A stretch of 64,000 bases of DNA from JALHNI01 sp965229305 (GTDB taxonomy: Bacteria; Acidobacteriota; Terriglobia; Bryobacterales; Bryobacteraceae), in assembly GCA_965229305.1 (NCBI GenBank), contig CBDDIZ010000009.1, positions 1 to 64,000 on the forward strand, read 5' to 3'. Each line of letters starts with the position of its first letter. The first letter of the stretch is position 1. A program made the position numbers and the translations under genes. Shown here one piece after another: positions 16,724 through 25,845 of this stretch. The notes beneath the pieces are model-generated. The model ran no database searches. It had not been told where the DNA came from and was given only the letters and a program-made list of their open reading frames with translations.

Positions 16724-19552
16724 TTAGAACTTGAATTTGGCGCCGAATTGAATCAGGCGCTGATCGAGGGCGCCGGTCCAGTTGAGGGGCGCGGGGGTGG
16801 TGATGTTCCCAGCGGCATCGACGGTGGCTGTGCTGTTGAGCGCCGTGACGTTGGTGTGGTTGAACAGGTTGGTGGACTCGGCGAAGAACTCCGCCGCAAA
16901 GCGTTCGCGCAGCGGGATCTGGCGCGTGTAGCGCATATTCACCTCAAAGGTGGCCGGAGCGACGATCGTGTTTCGGCCGACGTAGAGCGGGCGCTGGAAG
17001 GCAGCGGGCGTGGAGGCATCGCCGTTGAGGACGCGGTTCGAGCCAAGGTTGAAGTTCTCGCCGGTCTGCGCGTTGACCAGGAAGGCGAAGGTGTTGTGGT
17101 TCACGAAATAGGCCCAGGCGCCGCCGTCGCTCGAGGTGCGGGGGCTCCAGAGGGCGTTGCCGTTGAAGACGTGACGGCGGTCGGTGAGCGAGTTGCCGTA
17201 GTCGCGGCGGCGATTGGTCCAGTCCGAGAGGTAGAAGGCGCCGCTATCGATGTTGTTCTGCTCGGGCGCGTTATCCAGCGCGTGGGACCAGGTGTAGCTG
17301 CCCCAGAATTCGATGGACTTCGACAGCCGCTTGGTCAGGCGGACGTTGAAGCCGTTGTAGTTCGATTGGCCGACTGACTCAGCGCTAATGACATTGCCAA
17401 AGCCGGCGAGCGGACGCGTGCCGGCAAAGATCGGCCGGCCGTCGGCGAGTGTGCTGCCGCCGGGTGAGAGGTTGATGTTGCGATAGACCGGCAGGCGATT
17501 GCCTCGCGTATAGAGGTAGCTCACTTCGAGGCCCAGATTCGGCGTCAGCTCACGGCTGAGGGTGACGTTGACGTTGGTGGAGTAGAGCGTGGCGAAGTCC
17601 GGCGAGACGGTGGTGATGTCCTGCAGGGTAGGCGTGAAGCCGGCGGGAATGCCGGTGAACACAGCGGGGAAAGATGGCGCGAAGGCGGCGGTGGGCAGGG
17701 CCGTGATGCTGAAGAAGGTGGGCTGGCCGTTGTTCAGGATGGCGCGGCGGTAGGTGTCGGTCTGGAAGGGGTCATAGAAGATGCCGGCGCTGCCGCGCAA
17801 GACCCATTTGCCCAGGCCGAGCGAGACGGCCAGACGCGGGGCGAAGTTGTTCTTATCGGTGCGGAAGGACTTCGACGAGGGGAACAGCGAACTGGCATCG
17901 GCCGAGGGCGGACGGTAGAGGTCGTAGCGGACGCCGTAGCTGATCAACAGGTTGGCCCGGGGCTTCCAGGTGTCCTGCGTGTAGAGGCTGGTGAAGAGCG
18001 AGTTGTACTTGACGGAAGGCTCGCCGACGGTTTGCACGAAGTTGGTGTAGCCTTTGGGCGCGGTCCCATTCTTGGCGGCGAGATAGGCGGCGATCGAAGG
18101 GAACGTGTAGTTGGCGCTGGTGTTCTGCACCTGCGTGTCGCGAATGCCGCGGAACGAAGCGCCGAATTTCAGGGCATGGGTGTCGAGATTATAGGAGAAG
18201 TTCTCCGAGACTTCGGGCGTGGTCTCTTCGTAGACGAAGCCGACGTTGAGCGAGTTGCCGAACTGGGCGATGCCAGGAATGGTGATGGCGGGGCCGGTGC
18301 CGGTGGCTTCAAACGACTGCTGCGCCTGGCTGCGGTAGGGGATCTGCACGCGGAGTTCGTTGACGGCGCGCGGCGAGAGAATGCTGATGAGCTGGAGGGC
18401 GCCGGCGTGCGAGCGATCGACGAAGTTGTAGGTGCGGTCGACGGTGTTGAGGCCGCCAGCGCCGTTGTAGGGCGAGTTGTTGCGATGGCCGTTGTAGCGG
18501 ATCGAGAGGCGGTTGGCGGCGTTCAATTGCCAATCGGCCTTGGCCATGAAGAACTGGACATCCTGCCGGAACGGGATGGCGTCGGCGAAGCTGGCCGGCA
18601 GTCCGAGGAGGGCGAGGTTCGCGGGAAGGACGGAGACGGTGTTCGGCAGGTCGCGCTTGACGCGTTCGTAGGCTCCGAAGAAGAAAAGCTTGTCTTTCAC
18701 CACCGCGCCGCCGGCGCTGCCGTTGAACGCGTTGACGTTCACCTCCGGGGTGGGAGCCGTGGCGGAGAGCAGGGCGGGGCGGGCGCTGTAGGGTGTCCGG
18801 CGCCAGATGAAGGAGCCGTCGCCGTGGAGGCTGTTGGTGCCGGAGCGGGTGATGGAGTTGAAGACGGTGCCGACGGTATTGCCGAATTCGGCGGCAAAGC
18901 CGTTCGAGACCTGCTGAACTTCCTGGACGAAGGTGTTCGAGATGGGGAGCAGGCGGATGCCGGCCCGGTCCGACTGGACGTTGTTGGCGCCATCGAGCTG
19001 ATAGTTGATGCGGCCGTTGAAGCCGTTGGCGTTCAGTTTGCGCGGCACGCCAAACTCCGTATTGCCGCGGCCTGAGACGTTCGGCTGCTGGAGGATGAAG
19101 TTGAAGGGGTTGCGTGACACCAGCGGGAGATTGGCGATGGTGTTGTAGACGAGGGAACTGCCTTGGTCAGTCCGGCTGGGGTCGACGACGGAGTTCGCGG
19201 CATTCACCACGACTTCGGTCGCCACGCCCTGCACCTGCAGCACGATGTCGATCGTGGCGGACCCGGCGTTCAGATTGATGCCGGTGGTGCGCGAAGGCGC
19301 AAAGCCATTGGCTTCGATCAGCACCTCATATTCGCCGAGCGGCAGGATGTTGAAGCGATACTGGCCGCTCGAGGCGGTTTCGACGGTGAGGGTGTAGCCA
19401 GTTAACGTGTTGGTGGCCTTCACCTTAGCGTTTGGAACCGCCGAGCCGGCCTGATCTGTGACGGTGCCCAGAATCTGGCCGTTGATGGCGTTGGCCTGGG
19501 GGTAGGCGGCAAAGGGGAGGAGTGAGGTCAGGAGGAGTACGGCGAGACGCAT
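16724..19552 (-). CDS. TonB-dependent receptor, Oar-like
   Basis: A 942-residue outer-membrane receptor. I choose the internal ATG at 19552 because it begins a clean signal peptide (MRLAVLLLTSLLPFAAYPQA); an in-frame ATG 24 bases upstream would add a charged extension. The mature protein begins with a carboxypeptidase-regulatory domain (ILGTVTDQAGSAVPNAKV), a plug (NLPLVSRNPFNFILQQPNVSG) and a barrel ending in Phe (GAKFKF). It is shorter than the receptor at 9877-13326 and only distantly similar. It lies upstream of the FAD oxidoreductase with a 47-base gap containing an AAACGGC/GCCGTTT inverted repeat lacking a U-tract. The substrate is unknown; co-transcription with the oxidoreductases is possible. 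Confidence 0.9.
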   Translation of the reverse strand: MRLAVLLLTSLLPFAAYPQANAINGQILGTVTDQAGSAVPNAKVKATNTLTGYTLTVETASSGQYRFNILPLGEYEVLIEANGFAPSRTTGINLNAGSATIDIVLQVQGVATEVVVNAANSVVDPSRTDQGSSLVYNTIANLPLVSRNPFNFILQQPNVSGRGNTEFGVPRKLNANGFNGRINYQLDGANNVQSDRAGIRLLPISNTFVQEVQQVSNGFAAEFGNTVGTVFNSITRSGTNSLHGDGSFIWRRTPYSARPALLSATAPTPEVNVNAFNGSAGGAVVKDKLFFFGAYERVKRDLPNTVSVLPANLALLGLPASFADAIPFRQDVQFFMAKADWQLNAANRLSIRYNGHRNNSPYNGAGGLNTVDRTYNFVDRSHAGALQLISILSPRAVNELRVQIPYRSQAQQSFEATGTGPAITIPGIAQFGNSLNVGFVYEETTPEVSENFSYNLDTHALKFGASFRGIRDTQVQNTSANYTFPSIAAYLAAKNGTAPKGYTNFVQTVGEPSVKYNSLFTSLYTQDTWKPRANLLISYGVRYDLYRPPSADASSLFPSSKSFRTDKNNFAPRLAVSLGLGKWVLRGSAGIFYDPFQTDTYRRAILNNGQPTFFSITALPTAAFAPSFPAVFTGIPAGFTPTLQDITTVSPDFATLYSTNVNVTLSRELTPNLGLEVSYLYTRGNRLPVYRNINLSPGGSTLADGRPIFAGTRPLAGFGNVISAESVGQSNYNGFNVRLTKRLSKSIEFWGSYTWSHALDNAPEQNNIDSGAFYLSDWTNRRRDYGNSLTDRRHVFNGNALWSPRTSSDGGAWAYFVNHNTFAFLVNAQTGENFNLGSNRVLNGDASTPAAFQRPLYVGRNTIVAPATFEVNMRYTRQIPLRERFAAEFFAESTNLFNHTNVTALNSTATVDAAGNITTPAPLNWTGALDQRLIQFGAKFKF

Positions 19553-19656
19553 GTGGCAATTTCCGACTATTTCCATAGAGAATGTGATGTAGACGCGCGA
19601 GATCCGGATTCGTTTTTAATTTTTTACGCGGTCAGGCGAGCGGGTAATCTGGAGGT

Positions 19657-20613
19657 TTGGCGATCTTCGACCCCCTCTTCCGCCATCCTGACCTGGCCAC
19701 CATTGCGGCAAATTTCTGGCGCCGCCCGCGGATGGAATCCCCCGCGACGCCCACCATATTCCGCACCGAGCCGGACGTCCAGGTGATGGCGATGACGCAG
19801 ACCCCGCGCGAGGTGTGGGGCGAACTCATCATCCTGCACGGGCTCGAGGGCTCGCATGACTCCGGTTATATGGTGAGCCTCGCGCACGCCGCTCTCGCCA
19901 AGGGCTTTCGCACCCACCGGCTCAACATGCGCGGCTGCGGCGGGACGGAAAAGCTGTCTCGCACGCTCTATCACGCCGGGCTGACGAGCGATCTGCACCG
20001 CATTCTGGGGCAGATGCACGTGGAAGAGCGCGGGCCGGTGTTCGTGGTGGGCTTCTCGCTGGGCGGCAACGTCGTCTTGAAACTGCTGGGCGAACTGGGG
20101 GCTACGCCGATGGTGACCGGGGCGGCGGCGATCTCGACGCCATTGGACCTCGAGGCGTGTTGCCGGAAGATGATGGAGCCGCGCAACCGGCTCTATGAGG
20201 GGCGCTTCGTCACACGATTGAAGCAGCGTTACCGCGAACGGCAGCGCATGTATCCGGACCACTTCAGCGGCGAGCGCGACCGCCGGAAGGCACTGGATCA
20301 GGTGCGGACCGTGATGGACTTCGATGACCAGATCACGGCGCCTTACTTTGGCTTCGGGACGGCCGAGCGCTACTACGAAATGCAATCGTCCGGACAGTTT
20401 CTGGGGCAGATCCGCGTGCCGACGCTGGTGGTGCAGGCGCAGGACGATCCGCTGATTCCGTACAGCGTCTATCAGCGCTGGAAGTTCGCGGAGCCTTTAT
20501 CGCTGGTGGCTCCGGAGCACGGAGGGCACGTCGGCTTTCTCTCGCGCGCCAATCCCCGGTTCTGGGTGGATCAGACGGTCTTAGCTTTTTTCGAGGCGAT
20601 CCGGAACAAATAG
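19657..20613 (+). CDS. alpha/beta hydrolase, YheT-like
   Basis: A 318-residue hydrolase of the YheT/ABHD1-3 group. The N-terminal FDPLFRHPDLATIAANFW stretch matches the conserved family opening, so translation must begin at or before it. A stop lies in frame just upstream, leaving TTG at 19657 as the only start, with GGAGG very close by. HGLEGS (61-66) provides the oxyanion region, GFSLGG (132-137) the nucleophile Ser134, and the C-terminal QDDPLIP and EHGGHVGF segments supply Asp and His. Substrates are thought to be lipid or short-chain esters but are unproven in bacteria. It heads a tightly spaced plus-strand run, 24 bases before the first permease. Confidence 0.88.
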   Translation: MAIFDPLFRHPDLATIAANFWRRPRMESPATPTIFRTEPDVQVMAMTQTPREVWGELIILHGLEGSHDSGYMVSLAHAALAKGFRTHRLNMRGCGGTEKLSRTLYHAGLTSDLHRILGQMHVEERGPVFVVGFSLGGNVVLKLLGELGATPMVTGAAAISTPLDLEACCRKMMEPRNRLYEGRFVTRLKQRYRERQRMYPDHFSGERDRRKALDQVRTVMDFDDQITAPYFGFGTAERYYEMQSSGQFLGQIRVPTLVVQAQDDPLIPYSVYQRWKFAEPLSLVAPEHGGHVGFLSRANPRFWVDQTVLAFFEAIRNK

Positions 20614-20637
20614 CCACCCCCAATCGTCTTCGAGAAG

Positions 20638-21894
20638 GTGACGAAGATCTCCAGCCGGAGTACAGCCTCGTTCGGTGAGGCGGTGCGGGTGGCTGCCCAG
20701 TCCTTGCGGTCAAGCAAGCTGCGCAGTTTCCTCACGCTGCTGGGCATTATTCTTTCCACCACGACGCTGATTGCCGTGATGAGCGTGATCCATGGCATGG
20801 ACCGGTACATTGCCGAAAGCGTCTCGGACATGGGTTCCGATGGTTTCCGCGTCGTGCGGTTCGCCTTCATCGGCAACTGGGATCCGAAGAAGTTTCTCGA
20901 GTTCCAGCGGCGCAATCCGCTGTTGACGCGTGAGGAGTACAGCTTTGTCCGCCAGCGCTCCCAATTGATTCGCGATATCGGCCTCCAGAGCGGCCGTCAG
21001 GCAGATCTTCGCTTTGGGAGCGAACGCCTGGATGCGGCGCGAATCGAGGGCATGACGCCGAACGTCGGAGTGATGAGCAACTATCAGGCGGAGCAGGGTC
21101 GATTCATCAGCGAGATCGATAACGACAAGAAGCTCTGGCGTTGTTTTATCGGCAGCGATGTGAAGGAGCGCTTCTTCCCCAACACGGATGCGGTCGGCAA
21201 GACGATTCAGGTGAACGGCTATTCCTTCGAGGTCGTTGGCGTGTCGAAGCCATTGGGGAGTGTCTTCGGACAATCGCGCGATTCGTTCGTAGTGGTGCCG
21301 ATGGAGGTCTTCTTCCAGATGTTCGGCCGACGCGTGCAGATCTCCTACGTGGCGCGCGCGATCGATCAGGGACATCATCTGCAGGCGCAGGACGAGGTGC
21401 GCGCCCTGCTGCGCGGTTATCGCCACTTACGCCCTGGCGCGGAAGATACCTTCACGGTGATCAGTTCTGACTCGCTCTCGAGCGCCTGGGCCAACATGAC
21501 CGGCGCCATCGCGGCGACGGCTGTCGCTGTGGTGAGCGTCTTTATGGTGGTGGGCGGCGTGGTGATCATGAACATCATGCTGGCCGTGGTGTCGGAGCGG
21601 ACGCAGGAGATCGGCATCCGCAAGTCGCTGGGCGCGCGCCAGCGCGACATCCTGAATCAGTTTCTGGCGGAAAGTTCCATGCTGTCCGGAGCGGGCGGGC
21701 TGATTGGCGTGGCGATCGCCTTTCTGGTCACGGTGGTGGTGCGAGAAACCACGCCGATACCGATGTCGATGCCGATGACGGCCGTCCTGCTGGCGGTGAC
21801 GATGTCGGTGGCGGTGGGCCTTTTCTTTGGGATCTATCCGGCGCGACGGGCGGCGAAGCTCGATCCGATTGAAGCGCTGCGGGTGGAACGATGA
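20638..21894 (+). CDS. MacB/FtsX-type ABC transporter permease (first of pair)
   Basis: A 418-residue permease from a GTG start. It has an N-terminal TM helix (about 28-50, after SLRSSKLRSFLTLLGI), a periplasmic MacB-like domain of roughly 220 residues, and three C-terminal TM helices carrying the FtsX signature (ERTQEIGIRKSLGARQRDI). The C-terminus KLDPIEALRVER is typical. It overlaps the next permease by 4 bases (ATGA), so the two are likely made together and form a heterodimer. MacB-type permeases normally work with an ATPase and an HlyD-like periplasmic adaptor for efflux or lipoprotein handling; neither is encoded nearby, so the partner must be elsewhere. Confidence 0.9.
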   Translation: MTKISSRSTASFGEAVRVAAQSLRSSKLRSFLTLLGIILSTTTLIAVMSVIHGMDRYIAESVSDMGSDGFRVVRFAFIGNWDPKKFLEFQRRNPLLTREEYSFVRQRSQLIRDIGLQSGRQADLRFGSERLDAARIEGMTPNVGVMSNYQAEQGRFISEIDNDKKLWRCFIGSDVKERFFPNTDAVGKTIQVNGYSFEVVGVSKPLGSVFGQSRDSFVVVPMEVFFQMFGRRVQISYVARAIDQGHHLQAQDEVRALLRGYRHLRPGAEDTFTVISSDSLSSAWANMTGAIAATAVAVVSVFMVVGGVVIMNIMLAVVSERTQEIGIRKSLGARQRDILNQFLAESSMLSGAGGLIGVAIAFLVTVVVRETTPIPMSMPMTAVLLAVTMSVAVGLFFGIYPARRAAKLDPIEALRVER

Positions 21895-23129
21895 CGAACG
21901 GCCCGTTGTGGAATGCGGTAGCGCTGGCCTTCGACACGATTCGCGCCTACAAGATGCGCGCGTTTCTCACCGTGCTGGGCGTAATCATCGGCACGGGCAC
22001 GATCATTGGCGTGGGCTCGATTCTCACGGGGCTCGATGGCGCCGTCAGCAGCGTGCTGTCAAGCTTCGGCACGAACACGATCCTGGTGTTCAAGTTCCAG
22101 GTGGGAATGCGCTTTGGCAACCTGACGCCGGAAGAGCGCCTGCGGAAACCGCTCTCCTATGAAAACGCCGTAGCGATTCGCGAGCGCTGCCCCAGCGTCG
22201 AACATGTCAGCCCGATTCTGTTTCCGAACGTAGGCATTGTGAAGGCGCGCTACAAGGCGAACGAATACTATCAGGCGAATTTTAGCGGGTCGCAGGAAGG
22301 CTACATCTTCGGCGGCAATGCCGAAATGAAGTACGGCCGTTTCTTCACCGATTCCGAGAGCGAGCATCGGCGTCCGGTGGTGGTGATCGGCGAAGACGTC
22401 TACAAGGCGCTGTTCGCCGTCGGCGACCCCACCGGTCAGTGGATCGAAATTGCCGGCCATATGTTCGAGGTGGTGGGCGTGATGAACCGTCCGGCCTCGT
22501 CTTTCCCCGGCGAGAACGACGGGCGGGTAATCATCCCTTACTTCACCATGCGCAAGGCGTTTCCGAACTCGCGCGAGCATTTGCTGCTGGTGGTGGCGAA
22601 GCCGGGTCAACTTACCACCGCGCTCGACGAAGTGCGCGTGGTGCTGCGGCAGGAGCGGCGCGTAGCGCACGACAAGCCGGACAACTTCGGCCTCTCCACG
22701 GCAGAGCAGATGGTGGAGCAGTTCCGCAAGACGACGGCGATGACGGCGTTGGTGATGGTGGTGCTGAGTTCGATCGGATTGCTGGTGGGTGGCATCGGCG
22801 TGATGAACATCATGCTGGTCTCCGTGACCGAACGGACCCGCGAGATCGGAGTGCGCAAGGCGTTGGGCGCGCGGCGAGTCGATATCGTCGTGCAGTTCCT
22901 GATCGAAGCCGCCGCGCTCACGGGGCTGGGCGGCCTGCTGGGCATGCTGGTGGGCTGGGTGCTCTCGACGGCCACGCACATCGTGTTCCCGAATCTGCCG
23001 ACCACCGTGCCGCTGTGGGCCGCCGGCGCGGGGCTGATCGTGTCGGTCAGCGTGGGCCTGTTCTTCGGAATCTGGCCGGCCAGTAAAGCCGCGCGGCTGG
23101 ACCCGGTGGTGGCCCTCCGATACGAGTAA
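21891..23129 (+). CDS. MacB/FtsX-type ABC transporter permease (second of pair)
   Basis: A 412-residue permease with the same plan as its upstream neighbour: TYKMRAFLTVLGVIIG-like first helix region (here AYKMRAFLTVLGVIIGTG), a periplasmic domain, and a three-TM FtsX block with GGIGVMNIMLVSVTERTREIGVRKALGA, the most canonical MacB signature in the window. It overlaps the first permease by 4 bases and is followed 11 bases later by the spermidine-synthase fusion. The two permeases are clearly paralogous but diverged in the periplasmic part, supporting a heterodimeric transporter. The substrate is not predictable. Confidence 0.9.
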   Translation: MTNGPLWNAVALAFDTIRAYKMRAFLTVLGVIIGTGTIIGVGSILTGLDGAVSSVLSSFGTNTILVFKFQVGMRFGNLTPEERLRKPLSYENAVAIRERCPSVEHVSPILFPNVGIVKARYKANEYYQANFSGSQEGYIFGGNAEMKYGRFFTDSESEHRRPVVVIGEDVYKALFAVGDPTGQWIEIAGHMFEVVGVMNRPASSFPGENDGRVIIPYFTMRKAFPNSREHLLLVVAKPGQLTTALDEVRVVLRQERRVAHDKPDNFGLSTAEQMVEQFRKTTAMTALVMVVLSSIGLLVGGIGVMNIMLVSVTERTREIGVRKALGARRVDIVVQFLIEAAALTGLGGLLGMLVGWVLSTATHIVFPNLPTTVPLWAAGAGLIVSVSVGLFFGIWPASKAARLDPVVALRYE

Positions 23130-23140
23130 GCTGGCATAGA

Positions 23141-25096
23141 GTGCTGCTCTTTCCGGTCACGATCTTCCTCAGTGCCTTTCTGCTTTTTACGATTCAGCCA
23201 ATCGTGGCGCGCCAGTTACTCCCGCACTATGGCGGAACGCCGGCTTTATGGACGGCCTGTCTCCTCTTTTTTCAAGCCATTCTGATTCTGGGCTACCAGT
23301 ACGCACATCGTTTGTCCGGCGTGCCGATTGGCTCGCAGCGCGTCGATCACTCATTGCTGCTCGCCTTGCCGATCCTCACCCAGACCTTGGGCAGCGGCTG
23401 GGAATTCGGCGACTCCGGCGATCCGACGCTCGGCGTGATGAAGCGCCTGCTGCTGCTGTGCGGCCTGGAGGCGATCGCGCTTTCGGCTACCAGTCCTTTG
23501 GTGCAGCAATGGTATGAGGCGGCAGCGGGCCGCACGCCTTACCGGCTCTATGCCGTCTCGAATGCCGGCAGCCTTCTGGCTTTGCTGGCGTATCCGGCGT
23601 TGATTGAAACGTGGGTGCCGTTGCGCTGGCAATTGACCGGCTGGCGCGTGGCGTACTGGGTGTTCGCCGGCCTCTGCGCGACGCTCGCCTGGCGGCACGC
23701 CGCGCAACGCGAGGAACAGGCGGAAGTGGAAGTCCCCGTCTCGCAGTTTTTACTGTGGGGCTTGTTGTCGTGCCTGGGCGCGATGCTGCTGGCGGCGACC
23801 ACCAATCAGGTGACGCTCGAGGTGGCGGTGAGCCCGTTCCTGTGGGTGGTGCCGCTCGCGATCTATCTGGCGTGCTTCATCCTGGTGTTCGAGAGCGATC
23901 GCTGGTACCGGCCGCAGTTATTCGGGGCGGTGGCCGCGGTCGCCGTGATGCTGGCCTGCATGGCGCAGGTGGCGGGCGTCTCGATTCCGCTGTGGCCGCG
24001 GCTCGGCATTTACTGCCTGGCGCTGTTCACCGGCTGCATGATCTGTTTTGGCGAGTTAGTCGCCCGGCGTCCACCGCCTGGCGCTCTCACTAAGTTCTAC
24101 CTGGCGATCGCCATTGGCGGGGCGGTGGGTACGGCGTTTGTGGCCTTTGTCGCGCCGCGCATCTTCACCACTTACATCGAGTTTCCGCTGGCGCTGATCG
24201 GCTGCATGGCTGTGCGGTATCTGGGGTGGAAGAACGAGCCGGGCACGGGCTGGGGACGCCTGGCGATTCCGGCGCTGGCGATCGCCGCGGCGGTCACTCT
24301 GCTGGTGCGGCAGGATAGCGAAGGCGTCTTGGAGCGGCGTCGCAACTTCTTCGGGACATTGCGCGTGGCCTTGGCTAAGGACGAAGGCTTGCGGGTAAAG
24401 GAACTGCATAACGGCACAATCCTGCACGGCTTCCAATACACGGATCCGGATAAGCGACGCTGGCCGACGGCATATTACGGGCCACAGGCGGCGCCGGGGG
24501 CGGTGTTGTCGCGTCTGGGTCCGCAGCCGGCGCGGATTGGCGTAGTGGGGCTGGGGGTCGGCACGCTGGCCCGCTACGGCCGCGCGGGCGATACGTACCG
24601 CTTCTACGAAATCAATCCGGACGTGGTGGACATTGCGCGCACGCAGTTCTCGTTCCTGCGCGACTCGCCGGCCAAGGTGGAAGTGGTGCTGGGCGATGCG
24701 CGGCGCATGCTGGAACTGGAGCCCGGGCAATTCGATGTACTGCTGGTTGATGCGTTTTCAAGCGATGCGATTCCCACCCACCTGTTGACGATCGAATGCG
24801 CGAAGGTCTATCAACAAAGACTGAAGCCGGGCGGGGCCATCCTGATCCACATCTCGAATAAGTCTGTGGACTTGGCGCCCGTGGTGCGCGGCTTCGCCGC
24901 CAAGCTGGGCTGGCAGGCCGCCCGCCTGCATTCGCGCGGCTTCTATGGCTCGACGTGGATGCTGCTCACTGACAATCAGGAGTTGCTGTCGTTGCCGGCG
25001 ATCCGCGACATCACGACGGTGTATGGTCCGAAGGACAAGCCGCCGCTGGTGTGGACGGACGACTTTGCGAGCCTGTGGCAGGTTCTGCGCTTTTAG
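23141..25096 (+). CDS. fused MFS-like membrane / spermidine synthase-like protein
   Basis: A 651-residue two-part protein from a GTG start. The first ~420 residues are a multi-helix membrane domain of the kind annotated 'fused MFS/spermidine synthase', beginning with a helix ending in IQPIVARQLLPHYGG, a hallmark of that family. The cytosolic C-terminal ~200 residues form a Rossmann-fold aminopropyltransferase-like domain: GVVGLGVGTLARYG, RFYEINPDVVDIA, VLGDARRML, and VDAFSSDAIPTHLL. Whether such fusions synthesise polyamines is unproven; they lack a demonstrated substrate. It is packed between the permease pair and the cytochrome b gene, which suggests co-expression without explaining the job. 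Confidence 0.85.
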   Translation: MLLFPVTIFLSAFLLFTIQPIVARQLLPHYGGTPALWTACLLFFQAILILGYQYAHRLSGVPIGSQRVDHSLLLALPILTQTLGSGWEFGDSGDPTLGVMKRLLLLCGLEAIALSATSPLVQQWYEAAAGRTPYRLYAVSNAGSLLALLAYPALIETWVPLRWQLTGWRVAYWVFAGLCATLAWRHAAQREEQAEVEVPVSQFLLWGLLSCLGAMLLAATTNQVTLEVAVSPFLWVVPLAIYLACFILVFESDRWYRPQLFGAVAAVAVMLACMAQVAGVSIPLWPRLGIYCLALFTGCMICFGELVARRPPPGALTKFYLAIAIGGAVGTAFVAFVAPRIFTTYIEFPLALIGCMAVRYLGWKNEPGTGWGRLAIPALAIAAAVTLLVRQDSEGVLERRRNFFGTLRVALAKDEGLRVKELHNGTILHGFQYTDPDKRRWPTAYYGPQAAPGAVLSRLGPQPARIGVVGLGVGTLARYGRAGDTYRFYEINPDVVDIARTQFSFLRDSPAKVEVVLGDARRMLELEPGQFDVLLVDAFSSDAIPTHLLTIECAKVYQQRLKPGGAILIHISNKSVDLAPVVRGFAAKLGWQAARLHSRGFYGSTWMLLTDNQELLSLPAIRDITTVYGPKDKPPLVWTDDFASLWQVLRF

Positions 25097-25119
25097 CTGG
25101 CCGCTGCTAGCATGAGCGG

Positions 25120-25845
25120 ATGGCCCACTCCACCGCGATTTCCGCCGCCGCGGCTGATGCCTTGGCCGACGGACGCCGCCCGCGGCATGCCGCGCTGGTC
25201 CGCGTGACGCACTGGCTCACGGCGCTGTGCTTCTTCGCTCTGCTCGTCAGCGGGTGGGAGATTGTCATCTCGCACCCGCATTTCTATTGGGGGGAAGACG
25301 GCAATGTGCTCACGCCCGCGCTGTTCCAACTGCCGCTGCCGGCCTCGCGGCGGTACGTGAAGACCGGCTATAACTTCGTGATGCCCGATCAGAATGGCTG
25401 GAGCCGCGCGCTCCATTTTCAAAGTGCCTGGCTGGTGCTGTTCACCGCCCTGGCCTATGGTGCCTATGGGTTTCTGAGCGGGCATTTTCGTAAGAACCTG
25501 CTCCCGCGGGACTGGCGATCGCTGCGGCAAAGTTGGACCAGCCACCTGCGCGGGCAAGGACCGGCCGACGCCCGTTCGTACAATCCGCTGCAGCGTCTGG
25601 CGTATCTCAGCGTGGTGTTCGGGCTGTTTCCACTGATGATCTGGACGGGCCTGGCGATGTCGCCGGCCGTCACTTCGGCGCTGCCCGTCGTGGTGACCGC
25701 GCTCGGCGGGCAGCAGTCGGCCCGGACGATCCACTTCGTGGTGACGTTGCTGCTGATGCTGTTTGTGGCAGGTCATGTGTGGATGGTGTACCGCGCCGGG
25801 TTCAGCAGCCGCGTGCGCGCGATGATCGGTGGAGGAAACGACTGA
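25120..25845 (+). CDS. cytochrome b561-like membrane protein
   Basis: A 241-residue integral membrane protein with four TM helices and the b-type cytochrome pattern of the Ni/Fe-hydrogenase b subunit/formate dehydrogenase gamma family. His31 in RVTHWLTALCFFAL starts the first helix, with further histidines near ALHFQSAW, TIHFVVTLLL and AGHVWMVY as heme ligands. The gene overlaps the molybdoenzyme gene by one base (TGATG), so it very probably is its membrane electron-transfer partner, exchanging electrons with the quinone pool. Its role parallels MsrQ/YedZ but the protein is of a different family. Confidence 0.85.
   Translation: MAHSTAISAAAADALADGRRPRHAALVRVTHWLTALCFFALLVSGWEIVISHPHFYWGEDGNVLTPALFQLPLPASRRYVKTGYNFVMPDQNGWSRALHFQSAWLVLFTALAYGAYGFLSGHFRKNLLPRDWRSLRQSWTSHLRGQGPADARSYNPLQRLAYLSVVFGLFPLMIWTGLAMSPAVTSALPVVVTALGGQQSARTIHFVVTLLLMLFVAGHVWMVYRAGFSSRVRAMIGGGND

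Noticed and set aside
16697..16725. Intrinsic terminator between the TonB receptor and FAD oxidoreductase genes
   Set aside because: An AAACGGC/GCCGTTT inverted repeat exists, but its loop is long and no U-tract follows, so I do not list it as a terminator.
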